A stretch of DNA of 64,000 nt from positions 186,001 to 250,000 of the forward strand of contig JAEYZG010000010.1 in the NCBI GenBank assembly GCA_023428135.1. Direction: 5' to 3'. The position numbers and the translations under genes were made by a program. The notes beneath the pieces were generated by a model. That model did not search any database. It was not told the DNA's origin and saw only the letters and a program-made list of their open reading frames with translations. The DNA comes from Bacteroidota bacterium. Lineage in GTDB: Bacteria; Bacteroidota; Bacteroidia; Cytophagales; Cytophagaceae. Shown here piece after piece: positions 1 through 8,112 of the stretch (position 1 is its first letter; every line of letters starts with the position of its first letter).

Positions 1-800
1 ATTGCAACCCTCACAGCGTTGGTGATAGATTCATATGTAATGATATCCTTTGGCTTAATATCTTTTATCAGAAGATTTTTAATCGCCTCCCCTGCACTAA
101 AACACTCCTGTTTTTTCTTATCACTTAATGCAGGAGCAGAAGAACTATATGGCAAAGACATCCCCAAAGCTTCAATTGCAGAAGCCATTGTATTGGCAGT
201 ATACATACCACCACATGCACCGGCTCCAGGACAAGCATTCTGAATAACACCTTTAAAATCCTCTTCAGAGATTGTTCCTGCGAATTTTTTCCCTAACGCT
301 TCAAACGCAGAAACAATATTTAGTTTTTCACCTTTCCAGTTTCCAGCTTTGATTGTACCACCGTATACCATCAATGATGGTCTGTTCAAACGAGCCATTG
401 CGATAAGCGCTCCTGGCATGTTTTTATCACAACCCATGATCGTAACAAGCGAATCATAGTAATGAGCTCCTGCAATAGCTTCGATACTGTCAGCTATGAC
501 ATCTCTCGAAATAAGAGAATATCTCATACCCGGAGTTCCCATTGACATACCGTCACTCACTCCTATCGTATTAAACTGAAGCGGTTTTAAACCAGCTTTG
601 GTAACTCCTTCTTTAACCCATCCTGCCAAAGTATTCAAATGCATATTACAAGTATTACCTTCGTAACCTGTACTTGCAATTCCCACCTGAGCTTTGCTCA
701 TATCTTCTTCTGTAAAACCGGCACCATACATCATCGCCTGAGAAGCAGGCTGTGTTACGTCCTGAGTTAATCTTGAGCTCGTTTTATTTATATTTTCCAT
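1..800 (-). CDS. ilvD: Dihydroxy-acid dehydratase (3' part cut by window edge)
   Basis: Dehydrates 2,3-dihydroxy-3-methylbutanoate (and the isoleucine equivalent) to the 2-oxo acid in branched-chain amino acid synthesis; cytoplasmic Fe-S enzyme. The first 266 codons are present, reading from the ATG at 800 to the left edge. The cluster motifs are visible: CDKNMPG near residue 122 and ACPGAGACGGMYTANTMA near 190, plus the N-terminal MYGAGF and GYEGNTCNMHL signatures. It starts 34 nt after the leuB stop and is the last visible gene of the leuA-C-D-X-B-ilvD operon, so valine/isoleucine and leucine synthesis look co-expressed. The 3' end lies outside the window. Confidence 0.96.
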   Translation of the reverse strand, partial: MENINKTSSRLTQDVTQPASQAMMYGAGFTEEDMSKAQVGIASTGYEGNTCNMHLNTLAGWVKEGVTKAGLKPLQFNTIGVSDGMSMGTPGMRYSLISRDVIADSIEAIAGAHYYDSLVTIMGCDKNMPGALIAMARLNRPSLMVYGGTIKAGNWKGEKLNIVSAFEALGKKFAGTISEEDFKGVIQNACPGAGACGGMYTANTMASAIEALGMSLPYSSSAPALSDKKKQECFSAGEAIKNLLIKDIKPKDIITYESITNAVRVA

Positions 801-834
801 TGAAATTCCTGTAATAAGTTTTGTTATCCTTTGT

Positions 835-1920
835 TTAGACAGCCAGCAATTCTTTCTTTTTTGTTTTGATAAGCTCAGCGACTTTGTCACCGATCTGAGT
901 AGTTGTAAACTTAGAGTCTTTCTGGATATCAGAGGTAACGATACCCTGATTCAAGCACTCTTCAACTGCCTTTCTTATCAGAGAAGCTTCTTCGCTTAAA
1001 CCAAAAGAAGTTTCCAACAACATTGCAGCAGAAAGTATTGCACCATTTGGATTAGCGATATTTTTGCCGGCAGCTTCAGGATAAGAGCCGTGGATAGGTT
1101 CATAAAGAGCTGTTTTGCTACCAACTGAAGCAGAAGGCAACATCCCTAGAGAACCAGTGATAACAGAAGCCTCATCTGTAAGGATGTCACCGAACATGTT
1201 CTCTGTCAGAACAACATCAAAATATTTAGGATTTTGAATGATCTTCATTGCAGCATTGTCTACGAACATGAAGTCAAGCGTTACATCAGGATAATTTTTA
1301 GCAAACTCTTTCACGACTTCTCTCCAAAGCCTTGAAGTCGCAAGCACGTTAGCTTTATCTACAAGAGTAACTCTTTTATTTCTCTTCTGAGCAGCTTCGA
1401 AAGCGAGCTTGCTTATTCTAGTAATTTCTTCTTTTGAATAAGAGCAGTTATCGAAAGCAATGTTTCTGTCTTCGCTTCTTCCTTTCTGCCCGAAATAGAT
1501 ACCACCTGTAAGCTCTCTGAAAACAACAAAATCAACTCCATCAACCAGATCAGCTCTGAGAGGAGAAGAGTTTGCAAGAATTTTATAAGTATTGATCGGT
1601 CTTATGTTTGCGAACAAACCCAGGCTTTTTCTCATTGCAAGAAGTCCTTGCTCCGGCCTTACAGGAGCGTTAGGATCATTATCATACTTAGGGTGACCGA
1701 TAGCACCAAAAAGAATTGCATCAGAAGCCTGGCAGGTTTTGAATGTTTCTTCAGGAAATGGATTTCCTGTAACATCAATTGCAATAGCACCAATTAAAGC
1801 TTCAGTATAAGTAAATTCGTGGCCATACACTTCTTCGATGGCTTTAAGCGCTTTAAGAGCCTGATCCGTTACTTCAGGACCAATACCATCTCCTTTAAGG
1901 ACTGCAATGTTCTTTTTCAT
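835..1920 (-). CDS. leuB: 3-isopropylmalate dehydrogenase
   Basis: Oxidative decarboxylation of 3-isopropylmalate to 2-oxoisocaproate, the third step of leucine synthesis; cytoplasmic, NAD-dependent, metal-dependent. The 361-residue length is normal for the family. Visible motifs are MRKSLGLFANIRP (substrate-binding arginines, about 95-107), RELTGGIYFG (about 135-145), the metal-binding LTENMFGDILTDEAS segment, and the C-terminal EPIHGSYPEAAGKNIANPNG cofactor region. The ATG at 1920 lies only 4 nt after the stop of the secreted beta-helix gene, so leuB is separated from leuD by that unrelated gene but must share its transcript. Confidence 0.97.
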   Translation of the reverse strand: MKKNIAVLKGDGIGPEVTDQALKALKAIEEVYGHEFTYTEALIGAIAIDVTGNPFPEETFKTCQASDAILFGAIGHPKYDNDPNAPVRPEQGLLAMRKSLGLFANIRPINTYKILANSSPLRADLVDGVDFVVFRELTGGIYFGQKGRSEDRNIAFDNCSYSKEEITRISKLAFEAAQKRNKRVTLVDKANVLATSRLWREVVKEFAKNYPDVTLDFMFVDNAAMKIIQNPKYFDVVLTENMFGDILTDEASVITGSLGMLPSASVGSKTALYEPIHGSYPEAAGKNIANPNGAILSAAMLLETSFGLSEEASLIRKAVEECLNQGIVTSDIQKDSKFTTTQIGDKVAELIKTKKKELLAV

Positions 1921-1924
1921 TTAA

Positions 1925-3217
1925 TTAATAAATAATTATTTTCTTATTAAAAATACCTTTATTCGTTTTTACTATAGCCGTTACCAGACCTTTAAATGAG
2001 GTTTCTACTTTATTGCCTTTGATAACTTCCTGTTGATTTAGAGCATTGACCAGTGTAATTTCTTCAATTAAGCAATCATCTGAAGTAAATGTGAATGCCC
2101 CTCCGACACTTGGGTTAGGGAAAACGTTAATTGAATTAGAAACTTCGGCCCCACTTTTCTTTACTGAAGTTACAATTCCTGATAGACACTCCTCTTTATA
2201 TATCATTTCAGAAACATTTTCAATAGCAGTCACATTTACTTTCTTTTCAAAATCATCATCAAAATCCACAAAAGAATCTTCTATCTCCGATTCTGACAAT
2301 CCATTCCAAAAGTTGTTTTTTAAATTCACAGCCAAATACTGACCTGGAGGTAAGGAAGAATTACATTGTATATAATGGACACTGGCTATTTCAACATTTG
2401 CAATTGAATAATCAAAAAAATTGTTATGTTCAATTACTGGAACAAATTCGCACCCTAGCTCAATATTTGGCCCCTTATTACCCCAAAAAGAATTACATTT
2501 TATCTCAATTTTGGTATCACCAAACGAATTCAAATATCTTGCAAGAATTGCGACTTTTTCCATGTCATAAATATAATTACCTATTATGGTTCCTGTGTAA
2601 ACATAATCATATACAACACCATTTACCCCGCCATGAATAACGTTATTCACTACAAATGCATTATAGCCTCCTTCAATGATTACTCCTCCGAGGATATCAT
2701 TTTCTGATATTGAAAAATTTGAATTTAACGCTTGGATGCTCCCTATAATCTTATTCTTAGAAATAACAGGATAACCATTTTCCCATACCGAAATTTGTCC
2801 TACGTAATTACAATTTGTAATTAAAGGACGACTTCCAGAAACCTGAATATAAAACTCCTGAGGAAATGAGCAATACGAAAACGAGGTTACATTTCCGCTT
2901 TCATAATTTTTAGCAGAATCCATAATTTTAATAGATCCTGCACTAGTGCCATTTCTCGTAAAATAAATGCTATCGTTCTCCAGGCCATGAGCCAAAAAGA
3001 TTCCATCAATCTGTAATGAGGCATTTGTGGAAAACTGAACATTAACCCCCGGCTCCACATTAACCTTTACTCCTGAAGGAATTAATGTATTTTTAGTTAT
3101 GACATAAGGACTATTCGCTTTAGTCAGCGTCATATTTCCCAAAATTCCACCAATATCGGTAGCTCCTGCTTTAATTATCGCACAAATAATAAGTGCAAAA
3201 AATATATATCTTTTCAT
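1925..3217 (-). CDS. Secreted right-handed beta-helix protein with T9SS C-terminal sorting domain
   Basis: 430 residues. Residues 1-19 form a signal peptide (MKRY, then a hydrophobic stretch ending AGA). Residues about 30-320 are irregular short beta repeats rich in Asn and Gly of the parallel beta-helix type (for example ITNCNYVGQISV, VISKNKIIGS, FVVNNVIHGG, GTIIGNYIYD), ending in an NNFWNG...IEDS..DFDDDFE closing segment common in such proteins. The last ~75 residues (NVFPNPSVGGAFTF onward) are a T9SS sorting domain, so the protein should cross the outer membrane and be attached or released. No catalytic residues were identified; a polysaccharide-binding, lyase or adhesin role is only a guess. 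It sits 3 nt after leuD and 4 nt before leuB, fully inside the leucine operon, which is odd. Confidence 0.88.
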   Translation of the reverse strand: MKRYIFFALIICAIIKAGATDIGGILGNMTLTKANSPYVITKNTLIPSGVKVNVEPGVNVQFSTNASLQIDGIFLAHGLENDSIYFTRNGTSAGSIKIMDSAKNYESGNVTSFSYCSFPQEFYIQVSGSRPLITNCNYVGQISVWENGYPVISKNKIIGSIQALNSNFSISENDILGGVIIEGGYNAFVVNNVIHGGVNGVVYDYVYTGTIIGNYIYDMEKVAILARYLNSFGDTKIEIKCNSFWGNKGPNIELGCEFVPVIEHNNFFDYSIANVEIASVHYIQCNSSLPPGQYLAVNLKNNFWNGLSESEIEDSFVDFDDDFEKKVNVTAIENVSEMIYKEECLSGIVTSVKKSGAEVSNSINVFPNPSVGGAFTFTSDDCLIEEITLVNALNQQEVIKGNKVETSFKGLVTAIVKTNKGIFNKKIIIY

Positions 3218-3220
3218 TTC

Positions 3221-3829
3221 TTATCTTACCAGACTTAAATATTTACTTCCTTTTTCGTAAGCCTCTATTTTGTCTTTAATGCTTAGAAGATAATCTATAT
3301 CATCATATCCATTGATCAGACAAGTCTTTTTGTAATCATTGATTTCAAAAGACTCTGAAACATTGTGACCAACGATTTCTATCTTTTGCTTCTCAAGATC
3401 TACATTAAGCTTTAAGTTTTTATCAGCTTGTACTTTTTCAAAAACGGTATTTAAAAACTGCTGAGAAACCTGAACAGGCAGAAGGCCATTGTTCAATGCA
3501 TTGTTTTTAAAAATATCTGCAAAAAAGCTTGATACCACCACTTTGAACCCTGCATCTGTAATAGCCCAGGCAGCGTGCTCACGGCTTGATCCGCATCCAA
3601 AGTTTTTACCTGCTACAAGAATTTTCGCTCCAGCATAGTCGGAATTATTCAGAACAAAATCCTTCTTAGGATTATTCTGCTCGTCATATCTCCAGTCTCT
3701 GAAAAGGTTGTCGCCAAAGCCCTCTCTCGTAGTAGCTTTAAGAAACCTAGCAGGAATGATCTGATCTGTATCGATATCCTCTATGGCAAGAGGCGTTATA
3801 TTTGAAGTAATTGTTACAAATTTTTCCAT
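3221..3829 (-). CDS. leuD: 3-isopropylmalate dehydratase, small subunit
   Basis: Small (swivel-domain) subunit of isopropylmalate isomerase, which interconverts 2- and 3-isopropylmalate together with LeuC. 202 residues, normal length. Diagnostic motifs are DIDTDQIIPARFLK near the N terminus and VAGKNFGCGSSREHAAWA in the middle, the substrate-recognition loop of the family. The ATG at 3829 follows the leuC stop by 4 nt, so LeuC and LeuD are translationally close, as expected for two subunits. It is followed after 3 nt by the secreted beta-helix gene rather than by leuB. Confidence 0.97.
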   Translation of the reverse strand: MEKFVTITSNITPLAIEDIDTDQIIPARFLKATTREGFGDNLFRDWRYDEQNNPKKDFVLNNSDYAGAKILVAGKNFGCGSSREHAAWAITDAGFKVVVSSFFADIFKNNALNNGLLPVQVSQQFLNTVFEKVQADKNLKLNVDLEKQKIEIVGHNVSESFEINDYKKTCLINGYDDIDYLLSIKDKIEAYEKGSKYLSLVR

Positions 3830-3833
3830 GGAA

Positions 3834-5240
3834 TTAATTCAGATTAAAGTCACGAACATCAACAATTTTACCGCTCACTGCTACCGCAGCTGCTGTAAGT
3901 GGGCTTACCAGCAATGTACGAGCACCAGGACCTTGACGACCTTCAAAGTTTCTGTTTGAAGTAGACACGCAATACTCTCCTTTCGGCACTTTATCTTCAT
4001 TCATTCCAAGACACGCAGAACATCCTGGCTCTCTCAACTCAAAACCAGCTTCTGCCAATACTTTATCTATTCCTTCTGCTATAGCTTGTTTTTCAACCTG
4101 CTTAGAGCCTGGAATTACATATGCATTAATATTCGAAGCCTTTTTCTTTCCTTTCACGAACTCCGCTACCATTCTCAAATCTTCAATTCTTGAATTGGTA
4201 CAGCTTCCTATGAAAACATAGTTTACTTGTTTTCCGATAAGACTTGCTCCTGGTTGGAAATCCATATATTCAAGGGATTTCTTGAAAGAAAGTCTGCTTG
4301 CTGCATCAATTTCTGTTTCAGCAGGGATATGTCCACTTACTTTGATTCCCATTCCAGGATTTGTTCCGTAGGTAATCATTGGTTCAATATCTTCAGCCTT
4401 ATATGTTAAAACCTGATCGAATTTTGCATCTTCATCAGAGTATAAAGTCTTCCAGTAAGCAACCGCTTCGTCAAACTTTGCACCTTTTGGAGCAAACTCC
4501 CGTCCTTTTATGTATTTAAAAGTAGTCTCATCGGGAGCAATCATTCCTCCTCTTGCACCCATTTCGATACTCATATTACAGATAGTCATTCTGGCTTCCA
4601 TAGAAAGAGATCTGATGGCAGATCCGGCAAATTCCACGAAGTAACCTGTACCACCTGCAGCACTGATTTTAGAAATGATATATAGGATGATATCTTTTGA
4701 CACAACCCCTTTACCTAGTTTACCATTGATCTCAATTTTCATGGTTTTAGGTTTGCTTTGCATGAGGCATTGTGTTGCCATAACCTGCTCCACTTCGCTG
4801 GTTCCGATACCGAAAGCAATTGAACCAAAAGCTCCATGAGTTGAAGTATGGCTATCACCACACACCATGGTCATGCCCGGAAGCGTTACGCCTAATTCAG
4901 GACCGATCACGTGAACGATACCCTGATATGGGTGGCCTAAGCCATAAAGTGTAACACCGAATTTATTGCAGTTTTCAGTCAGCTTTTCTACCTGCTGTCT
5001 AGATAAAGCTTCTTTTATAGGTAAGTGCTGATCTTTTGTAGGAACGTTGTGATCGGCAGTAGCAAGCGTGTTTTGTAATCTGAAAAGAGAGATACCTCTT
5101 TTCTCCAGACCTGCGAAAGCCTGAGGACTTGTTACTTCGTGAACAAGATGTTTATCAATGTATAATACACTAGGGCCACCTTTTATTTCAGTTACCACAT
5201 GTGCATCCCATACTTTGTCAAATAAAGTTTTAGCAGCCAA
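3834..5240 (-). CDS. leuC: 3-isopropylmalate dehydratase, large subunit
   Basis: Aconitase-family large subunit carrying the [4Fe-4S] cluster; with LeuD it catalyses the second step of leucine synthesis. 468 residues, family length. Cluster cysteines lie in FIGSCTNSRIEDLR and in EPGCSACLGMNEDKV; the CGDSHTSTHGAFGS motif is also intact. The start is a TTG at 5240: the encoded MAAKTLFDKVWDAHVV matches the usual beginning of LeuC proteins residue for residue and no in-frame ATG lies between it and the upstream stop. A 65-nt gap separates it from leuA. Use of TTG may lower its translation, but this is inference. Confidence 0.96.
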   Translation of the reverse strand: MAAKTLFDKVWDAHVVTEIKGGPSVLYIDKHLVHEVTSPQAFAGLEKRGISLFRLQNTLATADHNVPTKDQHLPIKEALSRQQVEKLTENCNKFGVTLYGLGHPYQGIVHVIGPELGVTLPGMTMVCGDSHTSTHGAFGSIAFGIGTSEVEQVMATQCLMQSKPKTMKIEINGKLGKGVVSKDIILYIISKISAAGGTGYFVEFAGSAIRSLSMEARMTICNMSIEMGARGGMIAPDETTFKYIKGREFAPKGAKFDEAVAYWKTLYSDEDAKFDQVLTYKAEDIEPMITYGTNPGMGIKVSGHIPAETEIDAASRLSFKKSLEYMDFQPGASLIGKQVNYVFIGSCTNSRIEDLRMVAEFVKGKKKASNINAYVIPGSKQVEKQAIAEGIDKVLAEAGFELREPGCSACLGMNEDKVPKGEYCVSTSNRNFEGRQGPGARTLLVSPLTAAAVAVSGKIVDVRDFNLN

Positions 5241-5305
5241 GGCAATAGGGTTTTAAAATTTTATAGTCTTAAACTTTTTATTGATTTCTTTAACTTAAAA
5301 GATTG

Positions 5306-6454
5306 TTAGCAGTAAGGTGCCATTAATTCTTTCAAATCGGCATCTTCAATCTGCTTTCTCTGATCGGCCATATCAAGGAATTTTTTGTAGACCGCATCAA
5401 GTTGTTCTTTTGAAAGTTGGTAGCCGATAGTCGTAAGACGGTGACTTAATGCCGCTCTTCCGCTTCTTGCTGTAAGAACAATAGAAGATGCATCCGCTCC
5501 GACGTCAGAAGGATCGATGATTTCGTAGTTCTCTCTATGCTTTAAGAAACCATCCTGATGGATACCGGATGAGTGAGCGAAAGCGTTTTTACCAACTATA
5601 GCTTTATTAGCCTGAACCGGCATTCTCATTAAAGAAGACACAAGGTCACTGGTTGGCACTAATTTTTTTGTATTGATTCCAGTCTCAATTCCAAGGGAAG
5701 GATGGCTTTTGATGATCATCGCCACTTCTTCAAGAGATGTATTTCCTGCTCTTTCGCCTATACCGTTGATAGTACATTCTACCTGCCTTGCACCATTTGC
5801 AAGAGCAGCAATAGCATTCGCAGTTGCAAGACCTAGGTCATTGTGACAATGTGCAGAGATGATTGCTTTATCTACATTTTTAACATTGTCCATAAGAAAC
5901 TTGATACGCTCCCCGAATTGCCATGGCAAAGTATATCCTGTTGTGTCAGGAATATTTACAACTGTAGCACCGGCAGCGATTACCGCCTCAACCATCTGAG
6001 CAAGGAAAACAACATCTGCACGTCCGGCATCTTCGCAGAAAAACTCAACATCGTCAACGAACTTGCGTGCATACTTAACTGCAGCAACTCCCTGTTCAAT
6101 AACTTTTTCTCTTGTAGTTCTCAATTTATGCTGAATATGCATATCTGAGCTTCCGATACCTGTATGAATACGTTTTCTTTTGGCATATTTCAGGGCTTCA
6201 GCTGCACTATCGATATCCATTTCCTTTGCTCTGGTGAGCGCACAGACAATCGGTTCTCTTACTGCCTTACTGATTTCAACTACGGAGTTAAAATCTCCAG
6301 GGCTTGAAATCGGAAACCCAGCCTCAATAACATCAACACCAAGTTCTTCCAATGCTTTGGCAACCCTGATTTTCTCTTCAGTATTCAACTGGCAGCCTGG
6401 CACCTGCTCTCCATCGCGAAGTGTTGTGTCAAAAATAAAAACTCTTTTAGCCAT
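5306..6454 (-). CDS. leuA: 2-isopropylmalate synthase, short form without regulatory domain
   Basis: Condenses acetyl-CoA with 2-oxoisovalerate, the committed step of leucine synthesis. The catalytic TIM barrel is complete: FDTTLRDGEQVPGCQL at residues 8-23, the HCHNDLGLATANA metal-binding segment, and NGIGERAGNTSLEEVAM. At 382 residues it ends just after the linker helices (DLKELMAPYC) and lacks the ~120-residue C-terminal leucine-binding dimer domain of the E. coli-type enzyme (about 520 residues). Direct feedback inhibition by leucine is therefore not expected, and control may rest on the leuL attenuator just upstream. A related synthase such as citramalate synthase is possible from fold alone, but the leuCDB context supports LeuA. 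Confidence 0.95.
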   Translation of the reverse strand: MAKRVFIFDTTLRDGEQVPGCQLNTEEKIRVAKALEELGVDVIEAGFPISSPGDFNSVVEISKAVREPIVCALTRAKEMDIDSAAEALKYAKRKRIHTGIGSSDMHIQHKLRTTREKVIEQGVAAVKYARKFVDDVEFFCEDAGRADVVFLAQMVEAVIAAGATVVNIPDTTGYTLPWQFGERIKFLMDNVKNVDKAIISAHCHNDLGLATANAIAALANGARQVECTINGIGERAGNTSLEEVAMIIKSHPSLGIETGINTKKLVPTSDLVSSLMRMPVQANKAIVGKNAFAHSSGIHQDGFLKHRENYEIIDPSDVGADASSIVLTARSGRAALSHRLTTIGYQLSKEQLDAVYKKFLDMADQRKQIEDADLKELMAPYC

Positions 6455-6491
6455 AACTTTTTGTTTTCTCTACAGACGTGTATTTTTAATG

Positions 6492-6526
6492 AAAAGGCCA
6501 TCCTCTGTTGTTGAGAATGGCCTTTT
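6492..6526 (-). terminator. Intrinsic terminator of the leu attenuator
   Basis: On the minus strand a 14-bp stem (AAAAGGCCATTCTC pairing with GAGGATGGCCTTTT, one G-T pair) encloses a 7-nt AACAACA loop. It ends in TTTTCATTAAAAATA, 38 nt before the leuA ATG and about 17 nt after the leuL stop. Its place between a leucine-rich leader ORF and leuA marks it as the attenuator terminator. The U tract is short and lies partly inside the stem, so efficiency is uncertain. Confidence 0.78.
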
Positions 6527-6543
6527 ATATTTGTTTAAATGCC

Positions 6544-6609
6544 TCACCCAACTGAATATTTGACTTTCAGAAGGAGGGTTTTAAATAATATATTAAATGA
6601 CTTATACAT
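6544..6609 (-). CDS. leuL: leu operon leader peptide (attenuator)
   Basis: A 21-codon ORF starting at the ATG at 6609 and ending TGA at 6544. The peptide begins MYKSFNILFK and continues TLLLKVKYSVG. Four of 21 codons are leucine, three of them consecutive (CTC CTT CTG). Position, length, the clustered regulatory codons and the terminator immediately downstream are the classical layout of ribosome-mediated attenuation: stalling at the Leu codons when charged tRNA-Leu is scarce should prevent the terminator and let leuA be transcribed. I could not define a convincing antiterminator by eye. It is too short for ordinary gene finding. Confidence 0.8.
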   Translation of the reverse strand: MYKSFNILFKTLLLKVKYSVG

Positions 6610-6673
6610 TTTCTACTACCTGATAACACTTAACAGTTCGCCACAATTCCACTTTTTTATGCGATAATAATTA

Positions 6674-6681
6674 CAAATTTA
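6674..6681 (-). promoter_or_regulatory. Candidate -7 element of the leu operon promoter
   Basis: The minus strand reads TAAATTTG, an exact match to the Bacteroidetes -7 consensus TAnnTTTG, 64 nt upstream of the leuL ATG. No clear TTTG -33 element lies at the usual spacing, so this is a tentative assignment. Confidence 0.4.
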
Positions 6682-6997
6682 GTAAATATCATCAGCTATA
6701 TATTAATTTTTAATGTAAAAAATGCATATATATACGGTTTCAAGCTAAAAATATATTACAAATTACGCATAGTACACACTGTATTTAAATGAATTACATA
6801 AAATTGTCATTAAAAAAATTACAGTTTCAAAAAATGCTTAAATATTAAAATTCAATTGGAATCAGACAATATTGCTAACTTTAGATTAGCTATAAAAAAC
6901 TTTGAATTTGGGTAAAATCATTTTAAATTAATGTGCTCTCATACATAAAACTTTTACTTTTCCACCCATGTTAAAAGGTTAACTAGAATTACTCCAA
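6682..6997. other. AT-rich intergenic region between divergent leu operon and VWA gene
   Basis: About 315 nt, strongly AT-rich with many A and T runs. It must contain the promoter of the plus-strand VWA/AAA+ operon and possibly upstream leu elements, but I see no convincing ORF, RNA gene or strong inverted repeat in it. Confidence 0.5.
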
Positions 6998-8098
6998 ATG
7001 AAGGGATTACGATTTTCAAAATTTACAGCTCCGCCTAAGGGAGATTCAGGGTTCGATAACCTTTCAAAGGTTTTTTTCCAATTGCTGAATTATACCTCAG
7101 GGGATGTATCCGAAGCACTTAACTGGATGAATGACCTTGACCGTCAACATGGAATGACTGATGACAGCTATGGAATGGGGGATTTTATCCGTGACTTGAA
7201 CGACAAGGGCTTTATCAAAGAAGAAAGTTCCGAAAAAGGAACTTTTAAACTTACTGGCAAATCAGAGCAGGTAATCCGAAGGAATGCGCTGGAAGAAATA
7301 TTCGGAAAATTAAAGAAGAATCAAAAAGGGAATCATAATACTTCAAAAACAGGATTGGGAGATGAACCTAGCGCAGACATCAGACCCTACCAGTTCGGAG
7401 ATACACTTGATTCAATAAATATTACTGACTCGCTCCACACTGCACAGATAAATCATGGCATTGACGAATTCAAACTTACTCATGAGGATCTTCAGGTTCA
7501 GGAAAAGGAACATAAATCTCAAACCAGTACGGTTCTGATGATAGATATTTCCCACTCCATGATACTCTATGGAGAAGATAGAATTACTCCTGCGAAGAAA
7601 GTAGCAATGGCTCTGGCGGAACTTGTGAAAGTAAAATATCCTAAGGATACGCTTGATATAATTGTATTTGGTAATGATGCATGGCCTGTGGAAATAAAAG
7701 ATCTTCCTTATCTTGAGGTCGGCCCATACCACACCAACACCTACGCTGGATTAGAACTTGCCATGGATATTCTCAGAAGGAGAAAAACCAACAATAAACA
7801 GATCTTTATGATCACAGATGGTAAGCCTACCTGTTTGAAGGTAGGAACAAAATACTATAAAAACAGTTTCGGTCTGGACAGGAAGGTTGTAAATAAGACA
7901 CTTGAAATGGCGGGACAATGCAGAAGATTAAATATTCCAATAACCACCTTTATGATTGCTAAAGATCCTTATCTTCAGCAATTTGTTCAGGAATTTACCA
8001 AGACGAATAACGGAAGAGCCTTTTACAGTTCCCTTACCGGACTTGGGGAATATATCTTTGAAGATTTTATTAGAAACAGAAAAAAAACAGTGAGATAA
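6998..8098 (+). CDS. VWA-domain protein, partner of adjacent AAA+ ATPase
   Basis: 366 residues without signal peptide or membrane segment, so cytoplasmic. The C-terminal half (about 175-345) is a von Willebrand factor A domain: STVLMIDISHSM gives the MIDAS motif DxSxS, with a conserved Thr (HTNTYAGLELA) and Asp (FMITDGKPT) completing the metal site. The N-terminal ~170 residues are charged and unassigned. It is followed after 14 nt by a Mg-chelatase-like AAA+ ATPase, a pairing seen in MoxR/chelatase-type chaperone systems where the VWA protein receives force from the ATPase. The substrate is unknown. There are no tetrapyrrole genes nearby, so metal chelation is not supported. Confidence 0.88.
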   Translation: MKGLRFSKFTAPPKGDSGFDNLSKVFFQLLNYTSGDVSEALNWMNDLDRQHGMTDDSYGMGDFIRDLNDKGFIKEESSEKGTFKLTGKSEQVIRRNALEEIFGKLKKNQKGNHNTSKTGLGDEPSADIRPYQFGDTLDSINITDSLHTAQINHGIDEFKLTHEDLQVQEKEHKSQTSTVLMIDISHSMILYGEDRITPAKKVAMALAELVKVKYPKDTLDIIVFGNDAWPVEIKDLPYLEVGPYHTNTYAGLELAMDILRRRKTNNKQIFMITDGKPTCLKVGTKYYKNSFGLDRKVVNKTLEMAGQCRRLNIPITTFMIAKDPYLQQFVQEFTKTNNGRAFYSSLTGLGEYIFEDFIRNRKKTVR

Positions 8099-8112
8099 TC
8101 ACCTCTTAAACC

